Of a stretch of DNA of 27,506 bases, positions 8,109 through 16,611 are shown piece by piece; position 1 is the stretch's first letter; every line of letters begins with the position of its first letter. The translations under genes were made by a program, and so were the position numbers. Below the pieces are notes generated by a model. The model saw only the letters and a program-made list of their open reading frames with translations, was not told where the DNA came from and did not search any database. The stretch lies in assembly GCA_964561655.1 (NCBI GenBank), contig CAZLQG010000009.1, forward strand, positions 1-27,506, read 5' to 3'. The DNA comes from CAZLQG01 sp964561655. Its GTDB lineage: Bacteria > Patescibacteriota > Doudnabacteria > UBA920.

Positions 8109-8346
8109 CCCAGTAATACAACATTCAATAAGCTTATGCTTGTTGCTGGGAATCTGATTGTACTGCGGTCTTTAGATAAACATCTTCTATTTTGTATAAC
8201 TATCCTTGTTATAGATTAAGCATAAGCTTCTCCAAACGTCTAAACTTATAATAATATAAATGTACAAAATCAAATATACGTCTTTATTATTAAAGCCTGT
8301 TCTAAACGTTTTTCAGACGTTTGGAATTGAATGTTGATATACTGGG
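8109..8346 (+). repeat. Nested inverted-repeat element folding as a three-way junction
   Basis: Outer arms 8109-8129 and 8326-8346 are complementary at 18 of 21 positions. Directly inside are two hairpins: AAGCTTATGCTT (8130-8141) with AAGCATAAGCTT (8218-8229), and CCAAACGTCT (8232-8241) with AGACGTTTGG (8315-8324). The linkers are only 0, 2 and 1 nt, a compact three-way junction. Additional inner pairs exist (TATAAC/GTTATA; TAATAAT/ATTATTA). The right arm ends on the base before the AI-2E gene's ATG and contains a TGA-TATACT extended -10-like sequence. It could be a structured RNA, a regulatory leader or a palindromic mobile remnant; I recognise no family. Confidence 0.7.
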
Positions 8347-9354
8347 ATGAAATTCCAGGATTTAGAGTACTCAACGCAAGTTATATTAAAAGTTGTTTTC
8401 GCCGTTTTGGCGGTAGCCTTTTTGTGGGTAATTCGTGACATTATCGTTTTGCTAATTTTGGCCTTAATTTTGGCTTCGGTTATGGAGCCCATGGTGGAGT
8501 ATTTTAATAAGAAGAAGGTGCCTAAAGCGGCAAGCATCTTAGCCGTTTATATTATAATTTTAAGCATCGCCGGGGTAGTTGTTTATTTATTGATTCCGCC
8601 CGTGGTAGAGCAGTTTAAGCAGTTTGCCGCTAATTTTCCCCATTACGTTCAGGTTTTGCAGGAAAAAATTGGCGCCAGCTTTTTAGAAACCCAAACGGTT
8701 AAGAATTTTTCCAGCCAAATTTTTACGGAAGGAAGCATTGGCGGCGGATTTTTGCATAGCACTTTCGGTGTATTTACCGGCGCGTTGTCTTTGATTACCG
8801 TTCTGGCGCTGTCTTTTTATATTGTTACCGAAGAACGGGGGATGAAAAATTTTATTGCAGAGCTTTTGCCTCCCCAGCACCAAAAATTCACCAGCAACTT
8901 AATAGATAAAATTCAGAAAAAAATGGGGCTTTGGATTTTAGGACAATTAATTTTAAGTTTTACTATTTTTTTGGCCTCGTTTATAGGACTTAAACTTTTG
9001 GGAGTCCAGTACGCGCTGTTTTTAGCTTTGCTGGCCGGTATTTTGGAAATAATTCCTTACTTAGGTCCAATACTTTCCGCCGTGCCGGCCGCATTTTTTG
9101 CTTTCCTGCAGAATCCGCCTTTGGCAATAGCCGTAATTGTTCTTTATATAGTTATTCAGCAAACAGAAAACTATTTGCTTACCCCGAAAGTTATGGCTAA
9201 AACCGTAGGCATGCCACCTCTGGTAGTTTTGCTGGCTTTGCTGATTGGCTTTAAGCTGGCCGGAATAGTCGGGTTTTTAGTTGCGGTGCCTTTAGCCGGG
9301 GCAATTACCGTGGTTATTCATGAATTTTTAGATGCCAGACAATCGCCGGTATAA
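8347..9354 (+). CDS. AI-2E family transporter (PerM/YdiK-like membrane protein)
   Basis: A 335-residue inner-membrane protein of the AI-2E/PerM superfamily, members of which are described as autoinducer-2 exporters or Na+/H+ antiporters; the actual substrate here is unknown. About seven to eight membrane segments are visible: two or three before residue 85, a soluble stretch (90-140), then segments near 145-165, 200-225, 230-255, 260-285 and 300-325. The C-terminal family signature is clear: ENYLLTPKVMAKTVGMPPLV followed by GFLVAVPLAGAI. The ATG at 8347 abuts the three-way-junction element and there is no SD. A promoter and terminator-like hairpin follow it, so it seems to be a single-gene unit. 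Confidence 0.93.
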   Translation: MKFQDLEYSTQVILKVVFAVLAVAFLWVIRDIIVLLILALILASVMEPMVEYFNKKKVPKAASILAVYIIILSIAGVVVYLLIPPVVEQFKQFAANFPHYVQVLQEKIGASFLETQTVKNFSSQIFTEGSIGGGFLHSTFGVFTGALSLITVLALSFYIVTEERGMKNFIAELLPPQHQKFTSNLIDKIQKKMGLWILGQLILSFTIFLASFIGLKLLGVQYALFLALLAGILEIIPYLGPILSAVPAAFFAFLQNPPLAIAVIVLYIVIQQTENYLLTPKVMAKTVGMPPLVVLLALLIGFKLAGIVGFLVAVPLAGAITVVIHEFLDARQSPV

Positions 9355-9355
9355 T

Positions 9356-9384
9356 TTGTTAAAAAGTTGCAAAATCGCTATAAT
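9356..9384 (+). promoter_or_regulatory. Sigma70-type promoter for metG
   Basis: TTGTTA (9356-9361), a 17-bp spacer and a consensus TATAAT (9379-9384) give expected initiation near 9391, about 23 nt before the metG ATG. Confidence 0.75.
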
Positions 9385-9408
9385 AAAAGGGTTTTAAACC
9401 CTTTTTTT
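9385..9408 (+). terminator. Terminator-like hairpin between AI-2E gene and metG
   Basis: AAAAGGG and CCCTTTT with a TTTTAAA centre and a T-run. It would terminate the upstream gene; transcription from the promoter just upstream begins inside it, so metG should escape it. Confidence 0.6.
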
Positions 9409-9413
9409 ATAAG

Positions 9414-10949
9414 ATGGCTGAAAAAGAAAAATTTTACATTACCACAACCCTGCCTTACGTGAATGCGGACCCGCATATTGGGTTTGCTTTGGAAATAGTG
9501 CAGGCGGACGTTATTGCGCGTTATCAAAAGCTCCTTGGCAAGGAAGTATTTTTTAATACGGGGACGGACGAGCACGGCGTAAAAGTTTATAACAAAGCAA
9601 AAAAATCAGGCAAAGAAATTCAGGCTTACGTGGATGAGTACGCGGGAAAGTTTAAAAGATTGATGCCGGCTTTAGGCATAAGCGATGATATTTATTTTAT
9701 CCGTACGACTGAAGAACATCATATTAAGGCCTGCCAGGAATTTTGGAAACGAGTGGACAAAAATGGTTATATAAAGAAAAAAAATTATAAAGTAAAATAC
9801 TGCGTTGGCTGCGAACTGGAAAAGACTGACAAGGAACTGGAGAAAGGCAAATGCCCAATCCACCCGAACTTGGGGCTGGAAATTAGGGAAGAGGAAAATT
9901 ATTTTTTTAAGTTTTCAAAACTGCAAAAAAAATTATTATCGCTTTACAAAAGGTATCCTGACTTCGTAGTGCCTGATTTCAGATTTAACGAAATCAGAAA
10001 ATTCGTGGAAAGCGGTTTGCAGGATTTCAGCATCAGCCGGCTCAAAGAAAAGATGCCTTGGGGCGTGCCGGTTCCGGGGGATCAGACCCATGTAATGTAC
10101 GTGTGGTTTGACGCGCTTATTAATTACATTTCCACACTTGGTTGGCCCCCCCACCCTTCCTCCCCCTCGAGGGGGGAGGAGAAAGGAGGGGGCGATAAGT
10201 TTGTTGAGTTTTGGGGCACGGCCGATCATCCAAGAGCATTGCAGATTGCGGGCAAGGACAATTTGCGTCAGCAGTCCGCTATGTGGCAGGCCATGCTTTT
10301 GGCCGCAGGGCTTCCTTCTAGCCGCCAAATTATTATCCACGGGTTTATTACTTCCGGCGGGCAGAAAATGTCAAAGAGTCTGGGAAACGTCGCGGATCCG
10401 TATCAAATATTAGACCAACTGCAATCAAAAGGTCTTTCTAAAGAGCAGGCAATAGATGCTTTGAGATTTTATCTTTTGGGTGAAATTTCCACTTTTGAAG
10501 ACGGTGATTATTCTTGGGAGCATTTGGTGGAAATCTATAACGCAAAATTTCCCAAAGGTCTTGGTAATTTGGTTAGCAGGATAACTACTTTAATTGACAA
10601 GGACCTTGATGGAGAACTTCCAGAAAAATTACAAGGTTTTGAAGTTACTACTCCATCTGATGTGGACATAAAAAGAGCTATAGAAAGTTTTAGATTTCAT
10701 GATGCTTTAGGATTGATTTGGCAAGTGGTTGACGGGACAAATAAAATTATACAAGAAGATAAAGCTTGGGAAATCGCAAAGACAAACAAGGAAAGTTTTA
10801 AAACCTTGAGCAAGCAGGTTATGAATAACATAAAATTTATAGCTAATCAATTGGCGCCTTTTTTGCCAGAGACGTCAAAGGAAATTTTGAAAATCGTTAC
10901 CGCGAAAAAGATTAAGAAGTCTGGTGTTTTATTTCCCCGTATTTCATAA
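9414..10949 (+). CDS. metG: Methionyl-tRNA synthetase
   Basis: Class I synthetase charging initiator and elongator tRNA-Met. The HIGH box is HIGF (21-24) in PYVNADPHIGFALE; KMSKS is at 318-322 (GGQKMSKSLGN). A single zinc knuckle, CVGC (130-133) with CPIH (147-150), lies in the connective peptide, where the last ligand is His rather than Cys. The C-terminal helical anticodon-binding domain follows residue ~345; no EMAP/Trbp111 domain is present at 511 aa. A 16-residue Pro/Ser/Gly insert (about 245-260) is encoded by a GC-rich palindrome in a loop before DKFVEFWGTADHP. It has its own promoter upstream and is followed 24 nt later by tatD. Confidence 0.96.
   Translation: MAEKEKFYITTTLPYVNADPHIGFALEIVQADVIARYQKLLGKEVFFNTGTDEHGVKVYNKAKKSGKEIQAYVDEYAGKFKRLMPALGISDDIYFIRTTEEHHIKACQEFWKRVDKNGYIKKKNYKVKYCVGCELEKTDKELEKGKCPIHPNLGLEIREEENYFFKFSKLQKKLLSLYKRYPDFVVPDFRFNEIRKFVESGLQDFSISRLKEKMPWGVPVPGDQTHVMYVWFDALINYISTLGWPPHPSSPSRGEEKGGGDKFVEFWGTADHPRALQIAGKDNLRQQSAMWQAMLLAAGLPSSRQIIIHGFITSGGQKMSKSLGNVADPYQILDQLQSKGLSKEQAIDALRFYLLGEISTFEDGDYSWEHLVEIYNAKFPKGLGNLVSRITTLIDKDLDGELPEKLQGFEVTTPSDVDIKRAIESFRFHDALGLIWQVVDGTNKIIQEDKAWEIAKTNKESFKTLSKQVMNNIKFIANQLAPFLPETSKEILKIVTAKKIKKSGVLFPRIS
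10146..10193 (+). repeat. GC-rich palindromic repeat inserted in frame in metG
   Basis: A C-run is followed by a CCTCCCCCTCGAGGGGGGAGG palindrome (broken only at its centre) and then a G-rich arm, about 48 bases. This is in sharp contrast to surrounding base composition. It encodes PPHPSSPSRGEEKGGG and preserves the frame. Confidence 0.75.
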
Positions 10950-10973
10950 TTCCTAATTCTTACTTCATAATTT

Positions 10974-11813
10974 ATGTTATTTGATACTCACGCGCACGTG
11001 AATTTTAACGCGTTTCAGGAGGATGCCAAGGAAACCCTGCAGCGAGCTTTAGACGAGGGCGTGTGGGTTAATAATGTCGGCACGCAAATCCAAACCTCAA
11101 AGCAGGCGGTAAAATTGGCTAACCAGTTTGAAGAAGGAGTGCTTGCCACCATTGGTTTACACCCGGTCCATACTTACAGCCAGCATTTAGACGAGGAAGA
11201 AACCAGCTTTCAGACCAGGGAGGAAAAGTTTAATTACGATGATTATCGCGCGCTTGCAGAAAATCCTAAAGTAGTGGGCATAGGGGAGTGCGGGTTAGAT
11301 TACTATCGTCTGCCCAATGATGACGATTATGATAAGGTAAAGGGACTTCAAAAGAGTGCATTTTTGCAGCAAATCAAACTGGCGAAAGAATTAGACAAGG
11401 CCTTAGTGGTGCATTCGCGTTCAACCAAGGATACGGATGACGCATGCGAGGATATTTTGGATATTTTGAAAGAGCAGGGCGTAGAAAACCATCGTTTCGT
11501 ATTACACAGCTACACCGGAAGCCCGGAGGTTTTGCAGAAGTTTTTGGGGCTTGGAGGCTACGTAAGCTTTAACGGTATCATCACATTCGACAAAACCGGG
11601 AATATTGAAAAGTTGGTAAATTTGGCCTCGCTTGATAAAATTTTAGTAGAAACAGATTGTCCTTATTTAACCCCGGTGCCGAATAGGGGCAAAAGAAATG
11701 AACCTAGTTTTGTTAAGTACACAGCAGAACATTTGGCCAAGCTTAAAGGAGTTTCGTTTGATGAAATTTCTGAAATCACAACAAACAATGCTAAAAAATT
11801 ATTTAAGCTTTAA
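10974..11813 (+). CDS. tatD: TatD-family metal-dependent hydrolase/DNase
   Basis: Amidohydrolase-superfamily TIM barrel; characterised members are Mg-dependent 3'-5' exonucleases linked to DNA repair and turnover. The metal ligands are all visible: His6 and His8 (DTHAHVN), Glu105 (GIGECGLDYY), His147 (VVHSRST), His178 (LHSYTGS) and Asp228 (VETDCPYLTP). At 279 residues it is slightly longer than E. coli TatD through an acidic segment around 70-92. Its stop is immediately followed by the leuS ATG (11814), so the two are likely translationally coupled. The metG-tatD order is common in bacteria. Confidence 0.94.
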   Translation: MLFDTHAHVNFNAFQEDAKETLQRALDEGVWVNNVGTQIQTSKQAVKLANQFEEGVLATIGLHPVHTYSQHLDEEETSFQTREEKFNYDDYRALAENPKVVGIGECGLDYYRLPNDDDYDKVKGLQKSAFLQQIKLAKELDKALVVHSRSTKDTDDACEDILDILKEQGVENHRFVLHSYTGSPEVLQKFLGLGGYVSFNGIITFDKTGNIEKLVNLASLDKILVETDCPYLTPVPNRGKRNEPSFVKYTAEHLAKLKGVSFDEISEITTNNAKKLFKL

Positions 11814-14783
11814 ATGAGTAAATACAACCCTTCAAAAATAGAAAAAAAGTGGCAGGAGTATTGGCAAAAAAAGAAGCAATTTTTTGCCAAGGATTTTTCA
11901 AAAAAGCCAAAAAAATACATTTTGGTGGAATTTCCATATCCAAGCGGCGCAGGTTTGCATATGGGACATTTGCGGCCTTATGTGGCGGGGGATATTTACG
12001 CGAGGTACCACCGTATGTGCGGGTATGAGGTTATGTTCCCAATCGGCTGGGACGCTTTTGGCCTGCCGGCGGAAAATTATGCAATAAAAATGGGCGTGCA
12101 TCCCAGCAAAACCGTGGCGCAAAACATCAAAAACGCCAAACAGCAAATGCTTTTCTGGGGTTTAAGTTTTGATTTTAGCCGCGAAATAAACACCACAGAC
12201 CCAAATTATTACAAATGGACGCAGTGGATTTTTTTGCAAATGTTTAAAAAAGGTTTGGCGTACGAGTCCACTGGGGTTATTAATTGGTGTCCTTCATGCA
12301 AAACCGGCCTTGCTAATGAGGAAGTGGAAGGTGGAGTTTGCGAGCGTTGTGGCGCAAAAGTAGAAAAGAAAGAACTTAAACAGTGGTATTTGCGCATTAC
12401 CGCGTACGCGGAGAAATTATTGGAGGGTTTGAAAACTCTTAATAAATGGCCGGAGCCTGTGAAGCTACAGCAGGAGAATTGGATTGGCAGGAAAGAGGGG
12501 ATAGATATTACTTATGATATTGAAAGGAAAACCAATATTGTAATTTTACATGGTTTTACCGGGCGTGCCGATAAAAATTTCATCCCTTGGCTTAAATTTT
12601 TTTTAGAGAGAAAAGGTTTTTCTGTTCAGACTCCTCAAATGCCTAATACTGAGAACCCCAAAGAAGAAGAACAGGTGGGTTATGTTTTAAAGAATTGCAA
12701 ATTTGATGAGAATACTATTTTGGTAGGACATAGTTTAGGCGGAGTCGTAGCTATGAAGACTTTACAGAAGTTCAATAAAAAGATTAAGGGTTTGGTTCTT
12801 GTTGCTCCGGCGATAGAACCAAAATTCCATAACGCTCCCCATCGGCCATTTTGGGAAAATTTTTCATGGAAAGATTTAGATTATAAAAAGTTGGAAAAAT
12901 TTTCAGGTTTTAGGCTGGTGCTTTCCGATTTGGCGGAAACTCGCCGAAAAGAATACTTGGAATATCTTTCGAATAAGATCAATGCCGGCTTGATTACCGT
13001 CAATGCTGAGAAAGAACATTTTACCGCTAATGCTGAACCTACTATTTTACAAGCTTTGTTGCCGCAAATCACCTGTTTTACCACGCGGCCGGATACGAAT
13101 TTTGGCGCGACTTTTGTGGTGTTGGGGCCGGAGCATTCTTTATTGAAAGACAGGAATATTTTGAATATTGAAGAAAAGCTTTGGACAGAAATTGAAAAAT
13201 ATAAAGAAAAAGCATCTTCGGAATCGGAAGAACTGCGTATGGCGGAGAACCGCAAGAAAACCGGAGTATTCACCGGACTTTATTGCATAAATCAATTGAC
13301 CAACTATCGCATGCCTGTGTATGTGGCGGATTATGTTTTGGGAAATGTAGGCACGGGCGCGGTAGTGGGTGTGCCTGGGCATGACAAGCGTGATTTTGAA
13401 TTCGCGCAAAAATTTGGTTTGGAAGTAAAAAGAGTAGTGCAAAAAGATAAGAGTGATACGGTGCCGATTACTTTAATCGGACAGGTCCAGGAAGAAGAGG
13501 GGATAATGGTAAATTCGCAATTTTTAGATGGTTTAAATATCCACGAGGCTACGCAAAAAATAATGGACTACATGGAAAGTAAAGGGTATGGCAAAAGGGT
13601 GGTAAATTATAAACTTCGCGATTGGGTATTCAGCAGGCAAAGGTATTGGGGTGAACCGGTTCCAATAATCCACTGCGAAGACTGCGGAATAGTGCCGGTG
13701 CCGGAAAAAGATTTGCCGGTCAAGCTTCCTAACGTAAAAAAATACGAGCCTACGGGTACGGGAGAGTCGCCTTTGGCGGCCATGAAAAATTGGGTGAAGA
13801 CCAAATGCCCCAAATGCAAAAAATCGGCTTACAGAGAGACCAATACTATGCCTCAGTGGGCAGGCTCTTCTTGGTATTGGCTTAGGTATACGGACTCAAA
13901 GAATAAAAAAGAATTTTCATCAATCAAGAAACAAAAATATTGGACGCCTGTGGATGTGTATTTTGGCGGTATGGAGCATACGACTTTGCATTTGCTTTAT
14001 AGCAGGTTTTGGAATTTGTTTTTGCACGATGAAGGACGCGTCAGTTCGCGCGAGCCCTATGTCCAGCGAAAGCCCCACGGAATTGTTTTGGGCCCGGATG
14101 GAGAAAAAATGTCTAAAAGCCGTGGCAACGTGGTGGATCCGCAAAAAATTGTTAAAGAATACGGCGCGGATACTTTGAGGATGTACGAAATGTTTTTGGG
14201 CCCGCACGAACAGATGATTGCCTTTAACGACCAGGGAGCAGTCGGGGTGAAGAGATTTTTGGATAGAGTGTGGGAATGGGGAAACAGGAAGTCAACAGTC
14301 AACAGTCAACAGTCAACAGTGTCGGAGAAAGTAAATAGGGCGCTGCACCGCCTCATCAAAAAGATTACTGAAGACATAGAGGATTTTCATTTTAACACTG
14401 CGATTTCCGCGTTTATGGAATTTCATAATCAGGTTAAAGATGAGAAAATTGATATTGAATTAATCAAGAAGTTTTTGGTTTTACTGCATCCTTTTGCTCC
14501 GCATATAACGGAAGAGTTAAATCAAATTTTGGGTGGTAAAACGTCACTGCAGCACGAGAAATGGCCGGAGTACGACCCCGCGCTGATTGTTGATGAAATA
14601 GTGGAGATTGTTGTACAGGTAAACGGCAAGGTTAAAGGTAAGATTCAAATTCCGTCCGGAAGCGGGGAAGATGCGGCAAAACAGGAGGCGGTAAAACTGG
14701 AAGTGGTGAAGAAAGCTTTAATAGGCGACAGCGTGAAAAGAGTGATTTTTGTTAAAGACAGGCTGATTAATTTGGTGATTTAA
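11814..14783 (+). CDS. leuS: Leucyl-tRNA synthetase with an inserted serine-hydrolase domain
   Basis: Class I synthetase for leucine, 989 aa against about 860 in E. coli. Catalytic core: HIGH box HMGH (49-52) in PYPSGAGLHMGHLRPY, KMSKS at 765-769. A zinc knuckle is at CPSC (159-162) with CERC (176-179), and another Cys pair set is at CEDC (621-624) and CPKC (665-668). Editing domain CP1: TTRPDTNFG (423-431) and GVPGHDKRDF with the conserved Asp524. Between the first CP1 strand (EGIDITYDI) and TTRPDT, residues ~239-415 are a complete alpha/beta hydrolase (see separate entry). Near the C-terminus, STVNSQQSTVS (826-836) is encoded by a heptamer repeat. It follows tatD with zero spacing. Charging should be intact; the effect of the insert on editing is unknown. 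Confidence 0.96.
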   Translation: MSKYNPSKIEKKWQEYWQKKKQFFAKDFSKKPKKYILVEFPYPSGAGLHMGHLRPYVAGDIYARYHRMCGYEVMFPIGWDAFGLPAENYAIKMGVHPSKTVAQNIKNAKQQMLFWGLSFDFSREINTTDPNYYKWTQWIFLQMFKKGLAYESTGVINWCPSCKTGLANEEVEGGVCERCGAKVEKKELKQWYLRITAYAEKLLEGLKTLNKWPEPVKLQQENWIGRKEGIDITYDIERKTNIVILHGFTGRADKNFIPWLKFFLERKGFSVQTPQMPNTENPKEEEQVGYVLKNCKFDENTILVGHSLGGVVAMKTLQKFNKKIKGLVLVAPAIEPKFHNAPHRPFWENFSWKDLDYKKLEKFSGFRLVLSDLAETRRKEYLEYLSNKINAGLITVNAEKEHFTANAEPTILQALLPQITCFTTRPDTNFGATFVVLGPEHSLLKDRNILNIEEKLWTEIEKYKEKASSESEELRMAENRKKTGVFTGLYCINQLTNYRMPVYVADYVLGNVGTGAVVGVPGHDKRDFEFAQKFGLEVKRVVQKDKSDTVPITLIGQVQEEEGIMVNSQFLDGLNIHEATQKIMDYMESKGYGKRVVNYKLRDWVFSRQRYWGEPVPIIHCEDCGIVPVPEKDLPVKLPNVKKYEPTGTGESPLAAMKNWVKTKCPKCKKSAYRETNTMPQWAGSSWYWLRYTDSKNKKEFSSIKKQKYWTPVDVYFGGMEHTTLHLLYSRFWNLFLHDEGRVSSREPYVQRKPHGIVLGPDGEKMSKSRGNVVDPQKIVKEYGADTLRMYEMFLGPHEQMIAFNDQGAVGVKRFLDRVWEWGNRKSTVNSQQSTVSEKVNRALHRLIKKITEDIEDFHFNTAISAFMEFHNQVKDEKIDIELIKKFLVLLHPFAPHITEELNQILGGKTSLQHEKWPEYDPALIVDEIVEIVVQVNGKVKGKIQIPSGSGEDAAKQEAVKLEVVKKALIGDSVKRVIFVKDRLINLVI
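12528..13058 (+). other. RBBP9/YdeN-like alpha/beta hydrolase domain nested in LeuRS CP1
   Basis: Within the leuS frame, residues ~239-415 read as a full small serine hydrolase: first strand and oxyanion loop NIVILHGFTG (241-250), MPNTEN, nucleophile elbow GHSLGG with Ser307, LVLVAPAIEP, PFWENFSW, then candidate acid Asp372 (LVLSDLAET) and His402 (AEKEHFTANAE). Order and spacing follow the RBBP9/YdeN family. The domain replaces the short hairpin loop found at this place in ordinary LeuRS (between ITF and TVYTTRPDT in E. coli), and both flanks are uninterrupted. The match is by motif reading, not by search. Confidence 0.85.
14290..14320 (+). repeat. Heptamer tandem repeat AGTCAAC x4 in leuS
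   Basis: Four consecutive AGTCAAC units plus AGT. It encodes STVNSQQSTV in the linker before the anticodon-binding helices. A 7-bp unit changes phase with every copy, so copy-number change would frameshift leuS unless compensated. Confidence 0.85.
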
Positions 14784-14796
14784 GATTTTAGATTTA

Positions 14797-15444
14797 ATGA
14801 CCATCATTGATTACGAAACAAAAATTCACAAACAAATCATCAATTTTTGCGTTTATGCTTTAAAGCAGGGAAAAGTCGTGGCTTACCCGACGGATACTTC
14901 TTATGGTTTGGCGGTGGACGTTAGGAATATTAAAGCAATTAAAAGGTTATACCGCGTGAAAGAAAGGCTGTCGCGTCAGCCGGTGCATGTAATCGCGCCC
15001 AGCGTTAATTATGCCAGGAAAATTGTCCAATGGAACAAGATCGCGCACAAGTTATCGAGCAGGTTTTTCCCAGGACCATTAACGCTGGTGCTCAAGTTGA
15101 AAGCTAAAGGTGAAAAGTTTAAAATTTTGTCAGGGGGCACGGGATTTCTTGGTATCAGGGTGCCAAAAAATAAAATCGCGCTTGACTTAGTCAAGTATCT
15201 TAAAGCTCCGATTACCACTCCCAGCGCGAACCCGCCGAATTCCAAAGGCGGGTATGATAGTTATTCTGTGGCGGATATTGTAAAGCAGTTCGCAAATAAA
15301 AATTGTCAACCCGACATTATCATCAACGCCGGCAAATTACCGAAGCGCAAGCCTTCAACAATGGTGAAGATACACAATGGGCAAATAAGCATCTTGCGCA
15401 GAGGTCCTATATCTGAAACCCAAATCAAAAATTTCATATCATAA
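14797..15444 (+). CDS. tsaC: L-threonylcarbamoyladenylate synthase (Sua5/YrdC family)
   Basis: Makes threonylcarbamoyl-AMP from threonine, bicarbonate and ATP, the first step of t6A37 formation on ANN-decoding tRNAs. YrdC-fold signatures: VVAYPTDTSYGLAVDV (27-42), KRLYRVKERLSRQPVHVI (49-66), FFPGPLTLVLK, LGIRVPKN and ITTPSANPPNSKGG. It ends with STMVKIHNGQISILRRGPI, the strand found in TsaC and short Sua5 proteins. At 215 residues it lacks the C-terminal Sua5 domain. It lies 13 nt after leuS on the same strand, extending the translation-related run. TsaB, D and E are not in the window. Confidence 0.94.
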   Translation: MTIIDYETKIHKQIINFCVYALKQGKVVAYPTDTSYGLAVDVRNIKAIKRLYRVKERLSRQPVHVIAPSVNYARKIVQWNKIAHKLSSRFFPGPLTLVLKLKAKGEKFKILSGGTGFLGIRVPKNKIALDLVKYLKAPITTPSANPPNSKGGYDSYSVADIVKQFANKNCQPDIIINAGKLPKRKPSTMVKIHNGQISILRRGPISETQIKNFIS

Positions 15445-15456
15445 ATTTTAATTTTT

Positions 15457-16605
15457 GTGTTACATAAAATTCCCATCCCTCATTATTTTCAATCGCAGGT
15501 AAAAGCCGAAATCGGAGAAGTCTATGCCTATTCCGCCATAGGTTACTTTGCCCGCTCAATGATGCTTTTGTTTGAGCCGATTTTTATGTACGCGGTTTTG
15601 GGCTTGAGCGTAACTAAAATTTTGTGGTTTTTTGCGGCCGTTTATGGAATTTATATTGTGATTATGCCGTTTGGCGCCAAGCTTGCCAGTATGTGGGGTT
15701 ATAGGCATGTGATGGTGATGAGCGTTCCTTTTTTGGTTGCTTACTGGTTCTCGGTGATGTTCTCCCAGTCTCTGCCGCTTTTGCTTTTGATTGCGCCGGT
15801 TTTGTATGCTGTTCAAAAAACCTTGCTGTGGCCGGCGTATAACGCGCTGATGGCAAGGTATTCCGACTCTAAGCAAATGGGCAGGGAGTTCGGAGTTGTT
15901 TACGCGATTTTCGACGTAATGCACATTTTGGGCCCGTTTGTGGGAGGCGTCTTAGCGCAGAAGTTTGGTTTGCAAATTACTTTTATTGTGAGCATTATAG
16001 TTTATGCAACATCCGCAGTGCCGCTTTTGCTTTCCAAAGAAATATTTACCCCTAAGCTTTATAACTATAAAGACACCTGGGAATTTTTTAAGACCTACCC
16101 AAAACACTTTTTGGGGTATCTAGGTTTTGGCGAACAGGCGGGAATTTTTGTGGCCTGGCCGATTTTTATTTACTTAGTGGTGAAAAATTATGAAAGCACC
16201 GGGCTTTTGGCGACCATTGCCAGCTTCATCGCCGCGTTTCTGGCTATTATTATCGGTAAAGTTTCTGACAAATATACCAAAAGAGTGCTTATAAAAGTCG
16301 GGGCATTTTTTACCGCCCTTGTTTGGGCGGCAAGGTTTTTGGCCAAAGGTTTTTTGGGCACGCTGTTTATAGACGGGCTTTCCAAGGCTTCAAGGGAGAC
16401 CGCGATTATTCCCAGCTGGTCTTTGGGGCTGATTAGAGCCAAATCCAGCCATATTTTAAGCTATGTGGTGTTTTTTGAGCAAAGCATAGCCATAGGCACC
16501 TTTATTACTTTAATGCTGTCTATTTTGCTTTTTAGTCTCACCGGGAGCTTTATGGTATTATTCGTATTAGCAGGGCTTATTAGTCTGCTTTATATGTTTA
16601 TATAA
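15457..16605 (+). CDS. MFS-type membrane transporter, substrate unknown
   Basis: A 382-residue polytopic membrane protein with about eleven to twelve hydrophobic segments and the layout of a major facilitator: six helices to about residue 190, a short cytoplasmic stretch (EIFTPKLYNYKDTWEFFKTYP), then a second bundle. A degenerate loop 2-3 motif is seen (GAKLASMWGYRHVM), and GKVSDKYTKRV marks the equivalent loop in the second half. The start used is GTG at 15457, 12 nt after tsaC; no SD is visible. Related proteins are common in Patescibacteria genomes, but their substrates are not established, and nothing here decides direction or cargo. Confidence 0.85.
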   Translation: MLHKIPIPHYFQSQVKAEIGEVYAYSAIGYFARSMMLLFEPIFMYAVLGLSVTKILWFFAAVYGIYIVIMPFGAKLASMWGYRHVMVMSVPFLVAYWFSVMFSQSLPLLLLIAPVLYAVQKTLLWPAYNALMARYSDSKQMGREFGVVYAIFDVMHILGPFVGGVLAQKFGLQITFIVSIIVYATSAVPLLLSKEIFTPKLYNYKDTWEFFKTYPKHFLGYLGFGEQAGIFVAWPIFIYLVVKNYESTGLLATIASFIAAFLAIIIGKVSDKYTKRVLIKVGAFFTALVWAARFLAKGFLGTLFIDGLSKASRETAIIPSWSLGLIRAKSSHILSYVVFFEQSIAIGTFITLMLSILLFSLTGSFMVLFVLAGLISLLYMFI

Positions 16606-16611
16606 AAAGCT

